DNA of 64,000 nt from NCBI RefSeq assembly GCF_022701295.1, contig NZ_CP033204.1, positions 496,001 through 560,000 on the forward strand, read 5' to 3'. Each line of letters starts with the position of its first letter. Position 1 is the first letter of the stretch. A program made the translations under genes and the position numbers. The DNA is from Sphingopyxis sp. YF1. GTDB lineage: Bacteria; Pseudomonadota; Alphaproteobacteria; Sphingomonadales; Sphingomonadaceae. This document shows positions 35,304 through 42,943 of this stretch, in pieces. The notes below the pieces were generated by a model. It saw only the letters and a list, made by a program, of their open reading frames with translations. It was not told where the DNA came from and made no database searches.

Positions 35304-37426
35304 CAGAAGGCCCTCGCGGCGAGCTTGCGCGCCGAGCGCCGCTGGAGCGCGCCGATCACCCACCCGCGCAGCCGCTGGCGCAGCCGGTCGCGGCGGTCGG
35401 GGTTGGCGATGATCCGCGCCTTGTAGAAGGAGGGGCAGAGGACGGCGGCGTGGCTGACCTCGCCGCACACGCCGCAGCCGACGCAGCTGTTCTCGACATG
35501 CGCGACCGGGTCCTGGCGCAGCGGGTCCGGATTCTCGCGGATCGTCAGCGACGGACAGCCCGACAGGCGGATGCAGCTATGGTCGCCGGTGCAGGTGTCG
35601 GGGTCGACCCCGAAGCGTTCGCGCACCACGCGCTCGCCCGCCTTCATCGCCTTCGCGAGCTGCGGCTTGATCCGGCGCTGGCGGTTGAGCTGGCATTCGG
35701 ACTGGGCGACGAGCACCTTCGGTCCCTTTTCGGGGGTGGTGAGGGCGTCGCGGATCGCGTCGCGCATGCCCGCGACGTCATAGGTGCGCGTGCGCGTTTT
35801 GGCCCAGGCGATGCCGACGCCGCGCACTGCGCGTTCGATCGGGTTGTTGGTCTGGCGGTGCGGGGGTGTCGCGCGCGACGAGGGGATGTCCTGCCCGCCG
35901 GTTGCCGCCGAATAGCCGTTGTCGACGATGATCGTCAGATTGTCGTCCTGGTTGAACACCGCGTTGCCGATGCCCGAGGTCAGGCCGTTGTGCCAGAAGC
36001 CGCCGTCGCCCATGATCGCGACCGCGCGCTTGTCCTGCGGTTTGAACGCCGACGCGCCCGCGGTGCCGAGGCCGTAACCCATCGTCGTGTTGCCGATGTG
36101 GAAGGGCGGCAGGATCGAAAAGAGATGGCAGCCGATGTCGGCCGACACATGGAGTTCGCCGATGTCCTTCTGCACCAGCTTCATTGCCGAAAAGATCGGG
36201 CGTTCGGGGCAGCCCGTGCAGAAGCCCGCGGGGCGCTGGGGCACCGCGCTCGGCGGCAGTGCGGGGGGCGTCGCCGCTTCCTCGGCCGGCGCGCGCTCGG
36301 GGGCGTGGGCGCGCAGGAATTTGGCGATGCCGTCCTTGACGACCGCGGCGGTATATTCGCCCGCGCGCGGCAGCACATCCTTGCCGATGATCCGCGTGTC
36401 GAGGTCGGCGCGGCGGACGAGCGTGTTGAGCTCATGCTCGATGAATTCGGGCTGGCCTTCCTCGACGACGAGCACCGCGCGCTTGCCCGCGCAAAAGGCC
36501 TGCACCTCGTCGGGGATGAGCGGATAGGTGACGTTGAGGACATAGACCGGCAGCGCGGCGTTGCCGAAGGCATCCGACAGCCCGAGCAGTTCGAGCGCGC
36601 GGTTGAGCGAGTTGAACAGCCCGCCCTGGACGATGATCCCGATCTCGTCATCCGGCGTGCCGAAATATTCGTTGAGCTTGTTTGCCTTCACGAAATCGAT
36701 CCCCGCGGGCCAGCGTTTCTCGATCTTCTCGACCTCGTGCAGGAAGTTCGCGGGTGGCAGGACGATGCGGCTGGTGTCGCGGTTCGGCGCGGCGGCGGCT
36801 TCGGCGACGGTCAGCGGCGGGCGCCTGTTGTCGCGCGCGGTGAAGCTCCCCGTCACATGGCACGCACGCACGCGCAGTTCGAGCATGACGGGGGTGTTCG
36901 ACGCCTCCGACAGCTCGAACCCCTTTTCGACCATGTCGACGATCAGCGGCAGGCTGGGACGCGGGTCGAGCAGCCACATCTGCGATTTCATCGCAAAGGC
37001 GTGGGTGCGTTCCTGCATGATCGACGAGCCCTCGCCATAATCCTCGCCGAGGATGATCAGCGCACCGCCGGTGACGCCGCCCGAGGCGACGTTCGACAGC
37101 GCGTCGGACGCGACGTTGGTGCCGACGACCGATTTCCACGCCACCGCACCGCGCAGCGGATAGTTGACCGAGGCGGCGAGCATCGCCGCGGCGGTCGCTT
37201 CGCTGGCCGAGCTTTCGAAATGGACGCCGAGCCCCGCCATCAGCTCGCTCGCGTCGGCGAAGACGTCCATCAGATGGCTGATCGGCGAGCCCTGATAGCC
37301 GCCGACATAGGCGACCCCCGACTGGAGCAGCGCCTTGGTCACGGCGAGGATTCCCTCGCCGTGAAAGGCTTCGCCCTCGCCGAGCTTCAGCTGCTCGACT
37401 TCCGCCTTGAACGAACGCTCGGCCAT
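35303..37426 (-). CDS. iorA: Indolepyruvate oxidoreductase subunit alpha
   Basis: A 707-residue IorA that binds thiamine diphosphate and iron-sulfur clusters. The N-terminal pyrimidine-binding domain shows GYQGSPISHLMDVFADA; the TPP-binding domain shows CTGCPERPIFSAMKL, IGCHLFSILPPFHIG and GDGGFWHNGLTSGIGNA with DNGYSAATGGQ. C-terminal ferredoxin-like cysteines follow in two sets (CTGDHSCIRLSGCP and CVGCGVC...CPSF). It is 7 nt after the cyclase gene and overlaps iorB, so the three form an operon. The enzyme converts indolepyruvate or phenylpyruvate, made by transamination of Trp or Phe, to the acetyl-CoA derivative. Confidence 0.93.
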   Translation of the reverse strand: MAERSFKAEVEQLKLGEGEAFHGEGILAVTKALLQSGVAYVGGYQGSPISHLMDVFADASELMAGLGVHFESSASEATAAAMLAASVNYPLRGAVAWKSVVGTNVASDALSNVASGGVTGGALIILGEDYGEGSSIMQERTHAFAMKSQMWLLDPRPSLPLIVDMVEKGFELSEASNTPVMLELRVRACHVTGSFTARDNRRPPLTVAEAAAAPNRDTSRIVLPPANFLHEVEKIEKRWPAGIDFVKANKLNEYFGTPDDEIGIIVQGGLFNSLNRALELLGLSDAFGNAALPVYVLNVTYPLIPDEVQAFCAGKRAVLVVEEGQPEFIEHELNTLVRRADLDTRIIGKDVLPRAGEYTAAVVKDGIAKFLRAHAPERAPAEEAATPPALPPSAVPQRPAGFCTGCPERPIFSAMKLVQKDIGELHVSADIGCHLFSILPPFHIGNTTMGYGLGTAGASAFKPQDKRAVAIMGDGGFWHNGLTSGIGNAVFNQDDNLTIIVDNGYSAATGGQDIPSSRATPPHRQTNNPIERAVRGVGIAWAKTRTRTYDVAGMRDAIRDALTTPEKGPKVLVAQSECQLNRQRRIKPQLAKAMKAGERVVRERFGVDPDTCTGDHSCIRLSGCPSLTIRENPDPLRQDPVAHVENSCVGCGVCGEVSHAAVLCPSFYKARIIANPDRRDRLRQRLRGWVIGALQRRSARKLAARAF

Positions 37427-37433
37427 CGTCGCC

Positions 37434-38213
37434 TCAGTCCGCGACGAGCGCGAGCACGCGCAGCGGGCTGCCCGAACCGCCCCGGATCTTGAGCGGTGCG
37501 GCGACGATCACGCTGCCGGTCGGCGGCAGCAGATCGAGATTTTCGAGGCATTGCAGGCCATAGCGCCCCGCGGCGTGGAACAATGTGTGCGCGGGGTAGG
37601 CGGGCTCGAGCAGATGCGCCTGCCCGGCGTCGGTGCCGATCGTCTCGACCCCCAGCCCGTGCGCGTCGCGCTGGTCGACAAGGAAGGCCACCGCTTCGGC
37701 CGACGGCCCCGGGGTGTGGGCGCCGTCCTCGCGGCGGTTGGTATAGGCATCGACGTCGCGCTTCGACCAGTCGGTGCGCAGCAGGATCCAGCTGCGCGGC
37801 GGGATGCGGCCATGGGTCGCTTCCCAGGCCTCGATGTCGGCGACGGTGAGCAGATAGTCGGGATCGGCGGCGGCCTTGTCCGCAATGTCGATGACGACGG
37901 CCTGCGCGACGAAGTCGGCGGGGGCGACGGTGTCGACCGCATTGTTCGGCAGGTCCTTGCCCGTGATCCAGTGGACCGGCGCGTCGAAATGGGTGCCCGT
38001 ATGCTCGCTGACGGTGAAATTGTTCCAGTACCAGGCGACCCCGCGTTCGTCGTAGCGCGAGATTTCTTCCTGGCTGAACGCGGCGCACTGGCCGAATTCG
38101 GGGGGCAGGACGAGCGTCGGCGTGTCGGGCGACAGCGTTTGCGTGAGGTCGATCGTGCGGATCGCGCCCGAGGCGACGTCCGCGGCGAACTGCTGAAGCG
38201 TGGTAGCGGTCAT
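37434..38213 (-). CDS. Cyclase family protein (kynurenine formamidase-like)
   Basis: A 259-residue metal-dependent hydrolase of the cyclase/KynB family. The signature HTGTHFDAPVHW supplies the metal ligands, with TIDLTQTLSPDTPTLVLPPEF upstream and VETIGTDAGQAHLLEP downstream. GGGAGGA lies 7 nt before ATG 38213. It is the first gene of the cyclase-iorA-iorB operon, preceded by a 16-bp palindrome. Family members hydrolyse N-formylkynurenine or other cyclic amides and lactones; the substrate here is open. Confidence 0.88.
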   Translation of the reverse strand: MTATTLQQFAADVASGAIRTIDLTQTLSPDTPTLVLPPEFGQCAAFSQEEISRYDERGVAWYWNNFTVSEHTGTHFDAPVHWITGKDLPNNAVDTVAPADFVAQAVVIDIADKAAADPDYLLTVADIEAWEATHGRIPPRSWILLRTDWSKRDVDAYTNRREDGAHTPGPSAEAVAFLVDQRDAHGLGVETIGTDAGQAHLLEPAYPAHTLFHAAGRYGLQCLENLDLLPPTGSVIVAAPLKIRGGSGSPLRVLALVAD

Positions 38214-38249
38214 GGTGTAATCCTCCCGTTTCGGAATGTGCGTCGAAAA

Positions 38250-38265
38250 ACTTGCATATGCAAGT
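38250..38265. promoter_or_regulatory. Perfect 16-bp palindrome ACTTGCATATGCAAGT upstream of cyclase-iorAB
   Basis: It lies 37-52 bp upstream of the cyclase start, in the 59-bp gap after the TPR/oxygenase stop. Size, symmetry and A/T-rich centre suit a MarR-type operator. Two MarR genes are within 7 kb, and a partly similar sequence (acatatgtatttgcac) precedes the MarR gene at 42053-42574. Confidence 0.55.
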
Positions 38266-38272
38266 AAATTGA

Positions 38273-40135
38273 TCAGCCCGTCGGCACGACGTCGAAGGCG
38301 ATGGTGGTGCGGTGGGCGGTGTCGGCGAAGGCGATGGTGCCGTGGTAGAAATAGGAGGGAAAGAGCACCAGCAGCCCCGCTTCGGGCCGGATCGTGCGGA
38401 AAATCCGCTCGCGGGCACCGAGCCGCAGCCCCGTCTCGCCGAATTTCAGCCACCCCTGTTCGCCATCGGCGACCGCGTCGGGCAGCGCGACATAATAGAC
38501 CGCGCTGATCCAGCCCGCGGGATGGATGTGGTTGCTGTGGTGGCCGCCGTCGTGCAGCCGCACCGACCACGAACCCGAAAAGGCGAAATCGTCCGCCTTG
38601 CGGTTCAGAAAGGGGTGCGTCGGGTCGGCGGGCAGCGCCGCGATATGGCGGCGAACCGCGTCTTCGATCATCGCTCGCACCGCCGCGATCTCGGGCAGGT
38701 CGCGCGCGAACAGGTCGTCGGCCGTCTGGGTGCCGCCGCGCAGCGTCTGTTCGAGCGGCTGATGCTGGCCGAGGTGCAGCGCGCCGAGCGCCGCGTCGAG
38801 CCGCCGGTTGAAACCGGCGGTGTCGCCGTCCGCGGGATGCAGCCGGTGCGTGCCGATCAGCGCCGGGTCGTTCAGCCATTCGGCGCGCGCGTCGCCGGTC
38901 AGGCGCCAGCCGATGCCTTGCAGGGCGAGCGCCTGCTGGTCGTGGCCATCGAGCGCGAGGCAGCGCCCGATACGCGGCAGCGCCTCGCCCGGGCGGTCGA
39001 GGATCAGCAGCGATCGCGCCGATTCGCGCAGCGCCGGGGCATGGCCGGGATCATTTGCCAGCGCCGCGTCGAACGCCGCGAGCGCCGCGTCGGTGCGGCC
39101 GCTCGACCAGAGCGCCTGCCCGAGCCGGTGACGCAGCTCGGCGCCACCGGTCCCGCGCTGCACCGCGGGCGCGAGCAGCGCCGCCGCCTCGGGCGCCTGC
39201 CCGGCGAGCGTCAGCCGGTTGGCGAGGCTGGCGAGCAGCGCGGCATCGTCGGGATGTTCGGCCAGCGCGGCGCGGTAGCTGTCGAGATGCTGATCCGTCC
39301 GGCCGTGTTCCCACAGCATCCGGCTCAGCGATTCGTGCATCGCGACATCGATCGGGGTCAGGGCGATCGCGGCACGATAGGCGTCCGCTGCCGCCTCGAT
39401 GCGGCCGAGATCCTGCAGGCAATGGCCGAGATTGTAGCGGATCTTCGCTTCATCCGGCGCGTGCGCGGCGCACTCCTCGAGGAGCGGCAGCGCCTCCTCG
39501 GCGCGCCCGGCCAGCCGCAGCGCGACCGCCAGATTGTGCAGCCACGGCGCATGACCCGGGCGCAGGTCGAGCGCGCGGCGCCAGGCGGCGACCGCTTCGC
39601 CGCCGCGGTTCATCGCGTTGAGCGCCTGCCCGAGCACCGCCCAGATGCGCGGCTGGTCGGGGCGCGCGGCGGCCAGCGGATGCAGGTCGTCATGCGCCGC
39701 CGCCGGATCGTCGAGCGCGATCCGCGCGAGTGCGCGATTGATCCGTGCATCGTCGTAACCGGCGTCGAGCGCGAGCGCGCCGTCATAGGCTGCGACGGCC
39801 TCTTCGTGGCGGCCGAGATCGGAGAGGCTGTTGCCCAGATTGTTGAGCACGTGCGGCTGTGCCGGCTGTGCCGCGAGCGAGCGGCGAAAGAGCGTCGCGG
39901 CGGCGTCATGATCGCCGCGGCGCCGCGCGATCATGCCCATCAGTTGCAGCGCGTCGGGCTGGTTTGCGTCGTGCGACAGGATCGCGCGCAAACGCGCCTC
40001 GGCGTCGTCGAGGCGCCCCGCCTGTGCGAGCGCCATCGCCTGGCCGAGCGCCTGCCCGATCGCCGCTGCTGGCTGTGTCCGTTGCATCGCGCGCTCCGGC
40101 GGCCCGATCGCCCGCCGATCCGGCCCTGACGGCAT
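38273..40135 (-). CDS. TPR-repeat protein with C-terminal 2-oxoglutarate/Fe(II) oxygenase domain
   Basis: A 620-residue fusion. Residues about 10-400 are tetratricopeptide repeats (for example PHVLNNLGNSLSDLGRHEEA and AKIRYNLGHCLQDLGRIEAA). The last 200 residues look like a putative 2OG-Fe(II) oxygenase: SWSVRLHDGGHHSNHIHPAG with Fe-ligand candidates in NHIHP, then WISAVYYVALP and FPSYFYHGT containing the distal His. ATG 40135 has AGAGGGA about 9 nt upstream, better than the GTG at 40171. A hydroxylase acting on a TPR-bound protein or peptide is a plausible inference. Confidence 0.83.
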   Translation of the reverse strand: MPSGPDRRAIGPPERAMQRTQPAAAIGQALGQAMALAQAGRLDDAEARLRAILSHDANQPDALQLMGMIARRRGDHDAAATLFRRSLAAQPAQPHVLNNLGNSLSDLGRHEEAVAAYDGALALDAGYDDARINRALARIALDDPAAAHDDLHPLAAARPDQPRIWAVLGQALNAMNRGGEAVAAWRRALDLRPGHAPWLHNLAVALRLAGRAEEALPLLEECAAHAPDEAKIRYNLGHCLQDLGRIEAAADAYRAAIALTPIDVAMHESLSRMLWEHGRTDQHLDSYRAALAEHPDDAALLASLANRLTLAGQAPEAAALLAPAVQRGTGGAELRHRLGQALWSSGRTDAALAAFDAALANDPGHAPALRESARSLLILDRPGEALPRIGRCLALDGHDQQALALQGIGWRLTGDARAEWLNDPALIGTHRLHPADGDTAGFNRRLDAALGALHLGQHQPLEQTLRGGTQTADDLFARDLPEIAAVRAMIEDAVRRHIAALPADPTHPFLNRKADDFAFSGSWSVRLHDGGHHSNHIHPAGWISAVYYVALPDAVADGEQGWLKFGETGLRLGARERIFRTIRPEAGLLVLFPSYFYHGTIAFADTAHRTTIAFDVVPTG

Positions 40136-40181
40136 CGAAGCAAATCCCTCTTGTGTCGTCAAGGGAATCACGCTTTAAATC

Positions 40182-40197
40182 ATGTGTAAATTCACAT
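40182..40197. promoter_or_regulatory. Candidate operator ATGTG-N6-CACAT
   Basis: An A/T-rich dyad in the 76-bp divergent gap between the TPR/oxygenase and amidohydrolase genes, 14 bp before the latter's ATG. It could control both. Confidence 0.3.
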
Positions 40198-40211
40198 TTA
40201 TGGAGGTCGCC

Positions 40212-41615
40212 ATGTTCGTCACCACCACCCGCCGTCCGGCGTTCGTCCGCTGCAAACAGGCTGCGCTGGGGGTGGGCGTTCTCGCGTCGCTCGCCGCGCT
40301 GGTCCCGGGAGCGCTCGCGGCGCCGCGCCCGATCCCCGAAACCACCGACGACGCGCGGGGCCTGCCGATCCCGCCGGTCGACCGCAGCCGCGATCCTGTC
40401 GTCGTGATTGCCGGCGGCACGCTGATCGACGGGCGCGGCGGCGCGCCCGTCGCCAACGCCGTCGTGGTGACGCAGGGCGACCGCATCCTCGCGGCGGGCC
40501 CCGCCGCGACCACCCCGGTCCCCGCCAACGCCGCGCGCACGATCGACGCGACCGGCCTCTATGTCATGCCCGGGCTGATCGACCTGCACATTCACTTCAC
40601 CCAGCAGCGTTGCCACGATTTCGGAAAATATTCGGACAGCCCGGCGGGCGCCGCGATCCGCGGAGTCGCGCTCGCCGAACAGCTGATCAACGCGGGCATC
40701 ACCGCCGCGCGCGACGTCGGCACCGTCGACGATGTCGCGCTGCGCATCAAGGAAGCGGTCGACCGCGGCATCATCCGCGGTCCGCGCGTCCTGTGGAGCG
40801 GGCGCATCATCGCGACCACCGGCGGGCACGGCGACGAAGTGACCTCGACCGCGACCGGACGCCAGAAGCCGGGTTTCGGCGGTCCGAGCAAGGGCTTCAA
40901 CGGGCCATGGGAATGGCGCACCGCCGTACGCCAGCAGGTGCGCAGCCTTGCCGACTGGATCAAGCTCGGCGCCCCCGCCGACAAGGAGGAACTCGCGGCG
41001 GCGATCGAGGAGGCGCATTCGCTCGGTGTGCCGGTCGCGATCGACAGCTACGGCCAATATACCGACTGGGCGATCGAGGCGGGGGTCGACACGCTCGAAC
41101 ATCCGCTGCTGATGAGCGACCAGGCGGTGCCGCTGATGAAGAAGCACGGCACGGCCTTCGTGCCCACCATCGGCGCCTTCGACAATCTGCTCACCGGGGG
41201 CTATCCGACCGCGGGCATCCCGACCGGCGGTTTCTACCACACCCATTCGCGCCGCTTCGTGATCGACCAGCAGGACCATCTGAAGCGCGTGGGCGAGGCG
41301 CATCGCGCCGGCGTGCCGATCGGCGTCGGCACCGACATTCCGTTCGAGAATGATACGCGCTATCCCGACGCCTATTTCCGCGAGCTCGACTATCTGCGCG
41401 AGGCGGGGATGAGCAACGCCGCGGTCCTCGCCTCGGCGACGCGCGTCGGCGCGCAGATCATGAAGATGGGCGACAAGCTCGGCACGGTCGAAAAAGGCAA
41501 GATCGCCGACCTGCTGATCCTCGGTGCCAACCCGCTCGATTCGCTCAAGAACCTCCGCGACGTCCGCTATGTCGTCGCCGACGGCAAGGTCGTGGTCGAC
41601 GGACCGGCGCGGTAG
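40212..41615 (+). CDS. Secreted amidohydrolase (imidazolonepropionase-like) with altered metal site
   Basis: A 467-residue amidohydrolase with a signal sequence (LGVGVLASLAALVPGALA). The metal motif DLHIHF (His126, His128), candidate carboxylated Lys251 in DWIKLGAP, His297 in TLEHPL and Asp375 in GVGTDIPF are present. The His usually found in VAVHA is replaced: the segment reads VAIDSYG (Asp278). Family members act as peptidases on Xaa-Pro or acyl amino acids, or on cyclic amides. GGAGG lies 5 nt before ATG 40212, so that start is preferred over 40182 and 40200. Confidence 0.87.
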   Translation: MFVTTTRRPAFVRCKQAALGVGVLASLAALVPGALAAPRPIPETTDDARGLPIPPVDRSRDPVVVIAGGTLIDGRGGAPVANAVVVTQGDRILAAGPAATTPVPANAARTIDATGLYVMPGLIDLHIHFTQQRCHDFGKYSDSPAGAAIRGVALAEQLINAGITAARDVGTVDDVALRIKEAVDRGIIRGPRVLWSGRIIATTGGHGDEVTSTATGRQKPGFGGPSKGFNGPWEWRTAVRQQVRSLADWIKLGAPADKEELAAAIEEAHSLGVPVAIDSYGQYTDWAIEAGVDTLEHPLLMSDQAVPLMKKHGTAFVPTIGAFDNLLTGGYPTAGIPTGGFYHTHSRRFVIDQQDHLKRVGEAHRAGVPIGVGTDIPFENDTRYPDAYFRELDYLREAGMSNAAVLASATRVGAQIMKMGDKLGTVEKGKIADLLILGANPLDSLKNLRDVRYVVADGKVVVDGPAR

Positions 41616-42052
41616 GTTTCTGCTCCGGTTCCGCTGCTGTCCCCGATCCCGCTCGCACCGCGCTGGTCGTGTATCCTTTGATGGCCGGGGGCGGAGGTTT
41701 TCACCCTCATCTCGGCGATGTCGGGGATGAGGGAGGTCCGCTAGCGCCCGGTTGCTGACGCTCTTCTCCCCTCCCGCTTGCGGGAGGGGTCGGGGGTGGG
41801 CAGCGGCGTCGCGATGGCCCACCCCGCTGCGGCTAGCCAGCAAGCTGGCAAGCCTCGCTGCCCCTCCCGCGTGCGGGAGGGGAAACCGGTTCGCCACTCA
41901 ATCGGCAGCTTCCCACCCCGAAGCCGTCACCGACGTGATATCCGCGCGCTGTGCCGTCGCTTCTTCGGAGGTCGAGCACAGCGACCGTCCTCCGGAAAGC
42001 CCAGGGCAGCAGGATGGATGCGCGTGCGGGCGCGACCGCGACCGCGACCGCG
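41616..42052. other. 437-bp intergenic region, mostly repeat sequence
   Basis: No gene is supported. The centre (41749-41910) is a dispersed repeat. The rest holds an imperfect hairpin tcaccctcatctcggcgatgtcggggatgaggg (near 41700-41732) that could terminate the amidohydrolase transcript, and simple-sequence-like gcgaccgcgaccgcgaccgcg close to the MarR stop. Confidence 0.5.
41749..41910. repeat. Dispersed composite repeat, copy 1
   Basis: A block of about 160 bp made of two family-A palindromes (41767-41800 and 41861-41883) joined by ggcccaccccgctgcggcta and gccagcaagctggc. A nearly identical copy in inverse orientation is at 62521-62683; within the 150-bp core only one difference is seen (gatggccc versus gatagccc). 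Confidence 0.9.
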
Positions 42053-42574
42053 CTATTCGATCGGCAGCTTGCTCAGATTGGCGCCGATCTTTTGCAGGGT
42101 GCGCAGCAGGTGGGCGAGGTCGCGGTTGCTGATGCCGTCCATCGCGCGCGTGAACTGGCGCCCGACGATCGGGGTCAGCTTGCGCAGCGTCTGCTGGCCC
42201 GCGGGGGTCAGCGTGACCTCGGTGATCCGGTTGTCCTCGGCATTGGGTTCGGTCGACACCAGCCCCTGTTCGATCATCCGGTCGATGATGCGGCTGATCG
42301 TCGAGCGCTTGGTGAGCGCGGCTTCGGCGATCGCGCCGATGCTGGCCGGCTGGTGTTCGCGAAGTACCGTCATGACACGATAGATGGGTTTGGACACGCC
42401 GTGCTTGTGCAGCACCTTGTCCATATCCTCGTGATATTTGAAATCGGCGTGCGCCATCAGGTAAAATGGCGAGTTTTCCAGTCGGAAAGTCGGACTGCTC
42501 GGGTCGTAATCGCCGCGATTTTCCATTTCACCCTCTGCCCTGACTGTCGATTTCCCCGTCGACCTTGCGTTCAT
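42053..42574 (-). CDS. MarR family transcriptional regulator
   Basis: A 173-residue winged-helix regulator. Recognition helix region: IGAIAEAALTKRSTISRIID, wing STEPNAEDNRITEVTLTPAG. GAGGA lies 4 nt before ATG 42574. It is divergent from the M24 peptidase gene, with 369 bp between them containing a dyad and a TTGACA box. It likely controls the M24 gene and perhaps neighbouring catabolic genes. Confidence 0.9.
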   Translation of the reverse strand: MNARSTGKSTVRAEGEMENRGDYDPSSPTFRLENSPFYLMAHADFKYHEDMDKVLHKHGVSKPIYRVMTVLREHQPASIGAIAEAALTKRSTISRIIDRMIEQGLVSTEPNAEDNRITEVTLTPAGQQTLRKLTPIVGRQFTRAMDGISNRDLAHLLRTLQKIGANLSKLPIE

Positions 42575-42943
42575 GTGTTCCTCAATTGTCCTGTTCGATC
42601 AAGCCGTTCCGTCGCGGCGACGTGGCGTTGGCCGGTGAATTAGCCGAAAACATATGTATTTGCACTTAGTTCCGATGTCGGCTCACCGAAATTTGCGATG
42701 GCGCGAATAGGACGGCGACGGTGACAATTCCGTGTCGGAAGCCGAAATATACCGACGCCGTAGCGTCGATCGTGTCGAAAGCGGATCGGGCGAGGGCGGG
42801 GCGGTCGGCCGCCTGGGCGATCGATCGATGCTGCCGCGCGACATCGAAAAATTGACATAAATCGCGTGAATATGGTTATGTAAACCATGGGGCGCCGGCG
42901 GGCCGCATCGGGCGGGCCGGGGTGTCGCGCATGAGGAGCGGGA
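42575..42943. other. Divergent regulatory region between marR-type and M24 genes
   Basis: A 369-bp region with no gene. A/T-rich islands aaaacatatgtatttgcact (42647-42666) on the MarR side and attgacataaatcgcgtgaa (42851-42870) on the M24 side probably mark the two promoters. Confidence 0.55.
42852..42888 (+). promoter_or_regulatory. Candidate M24 promoter with overlapping dyad ATGGTT-N5-AACCAT
   Basis: TTGACA at 42852-42857 is a good -35 box. A weak -10 (ttatgt, 18-bp spacing) falls inside the inverted repeat at 42872-42888. A repressor bound there would block RNA polymerase. The M24 start is 55 bp downstream. Confidence 0.45.
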
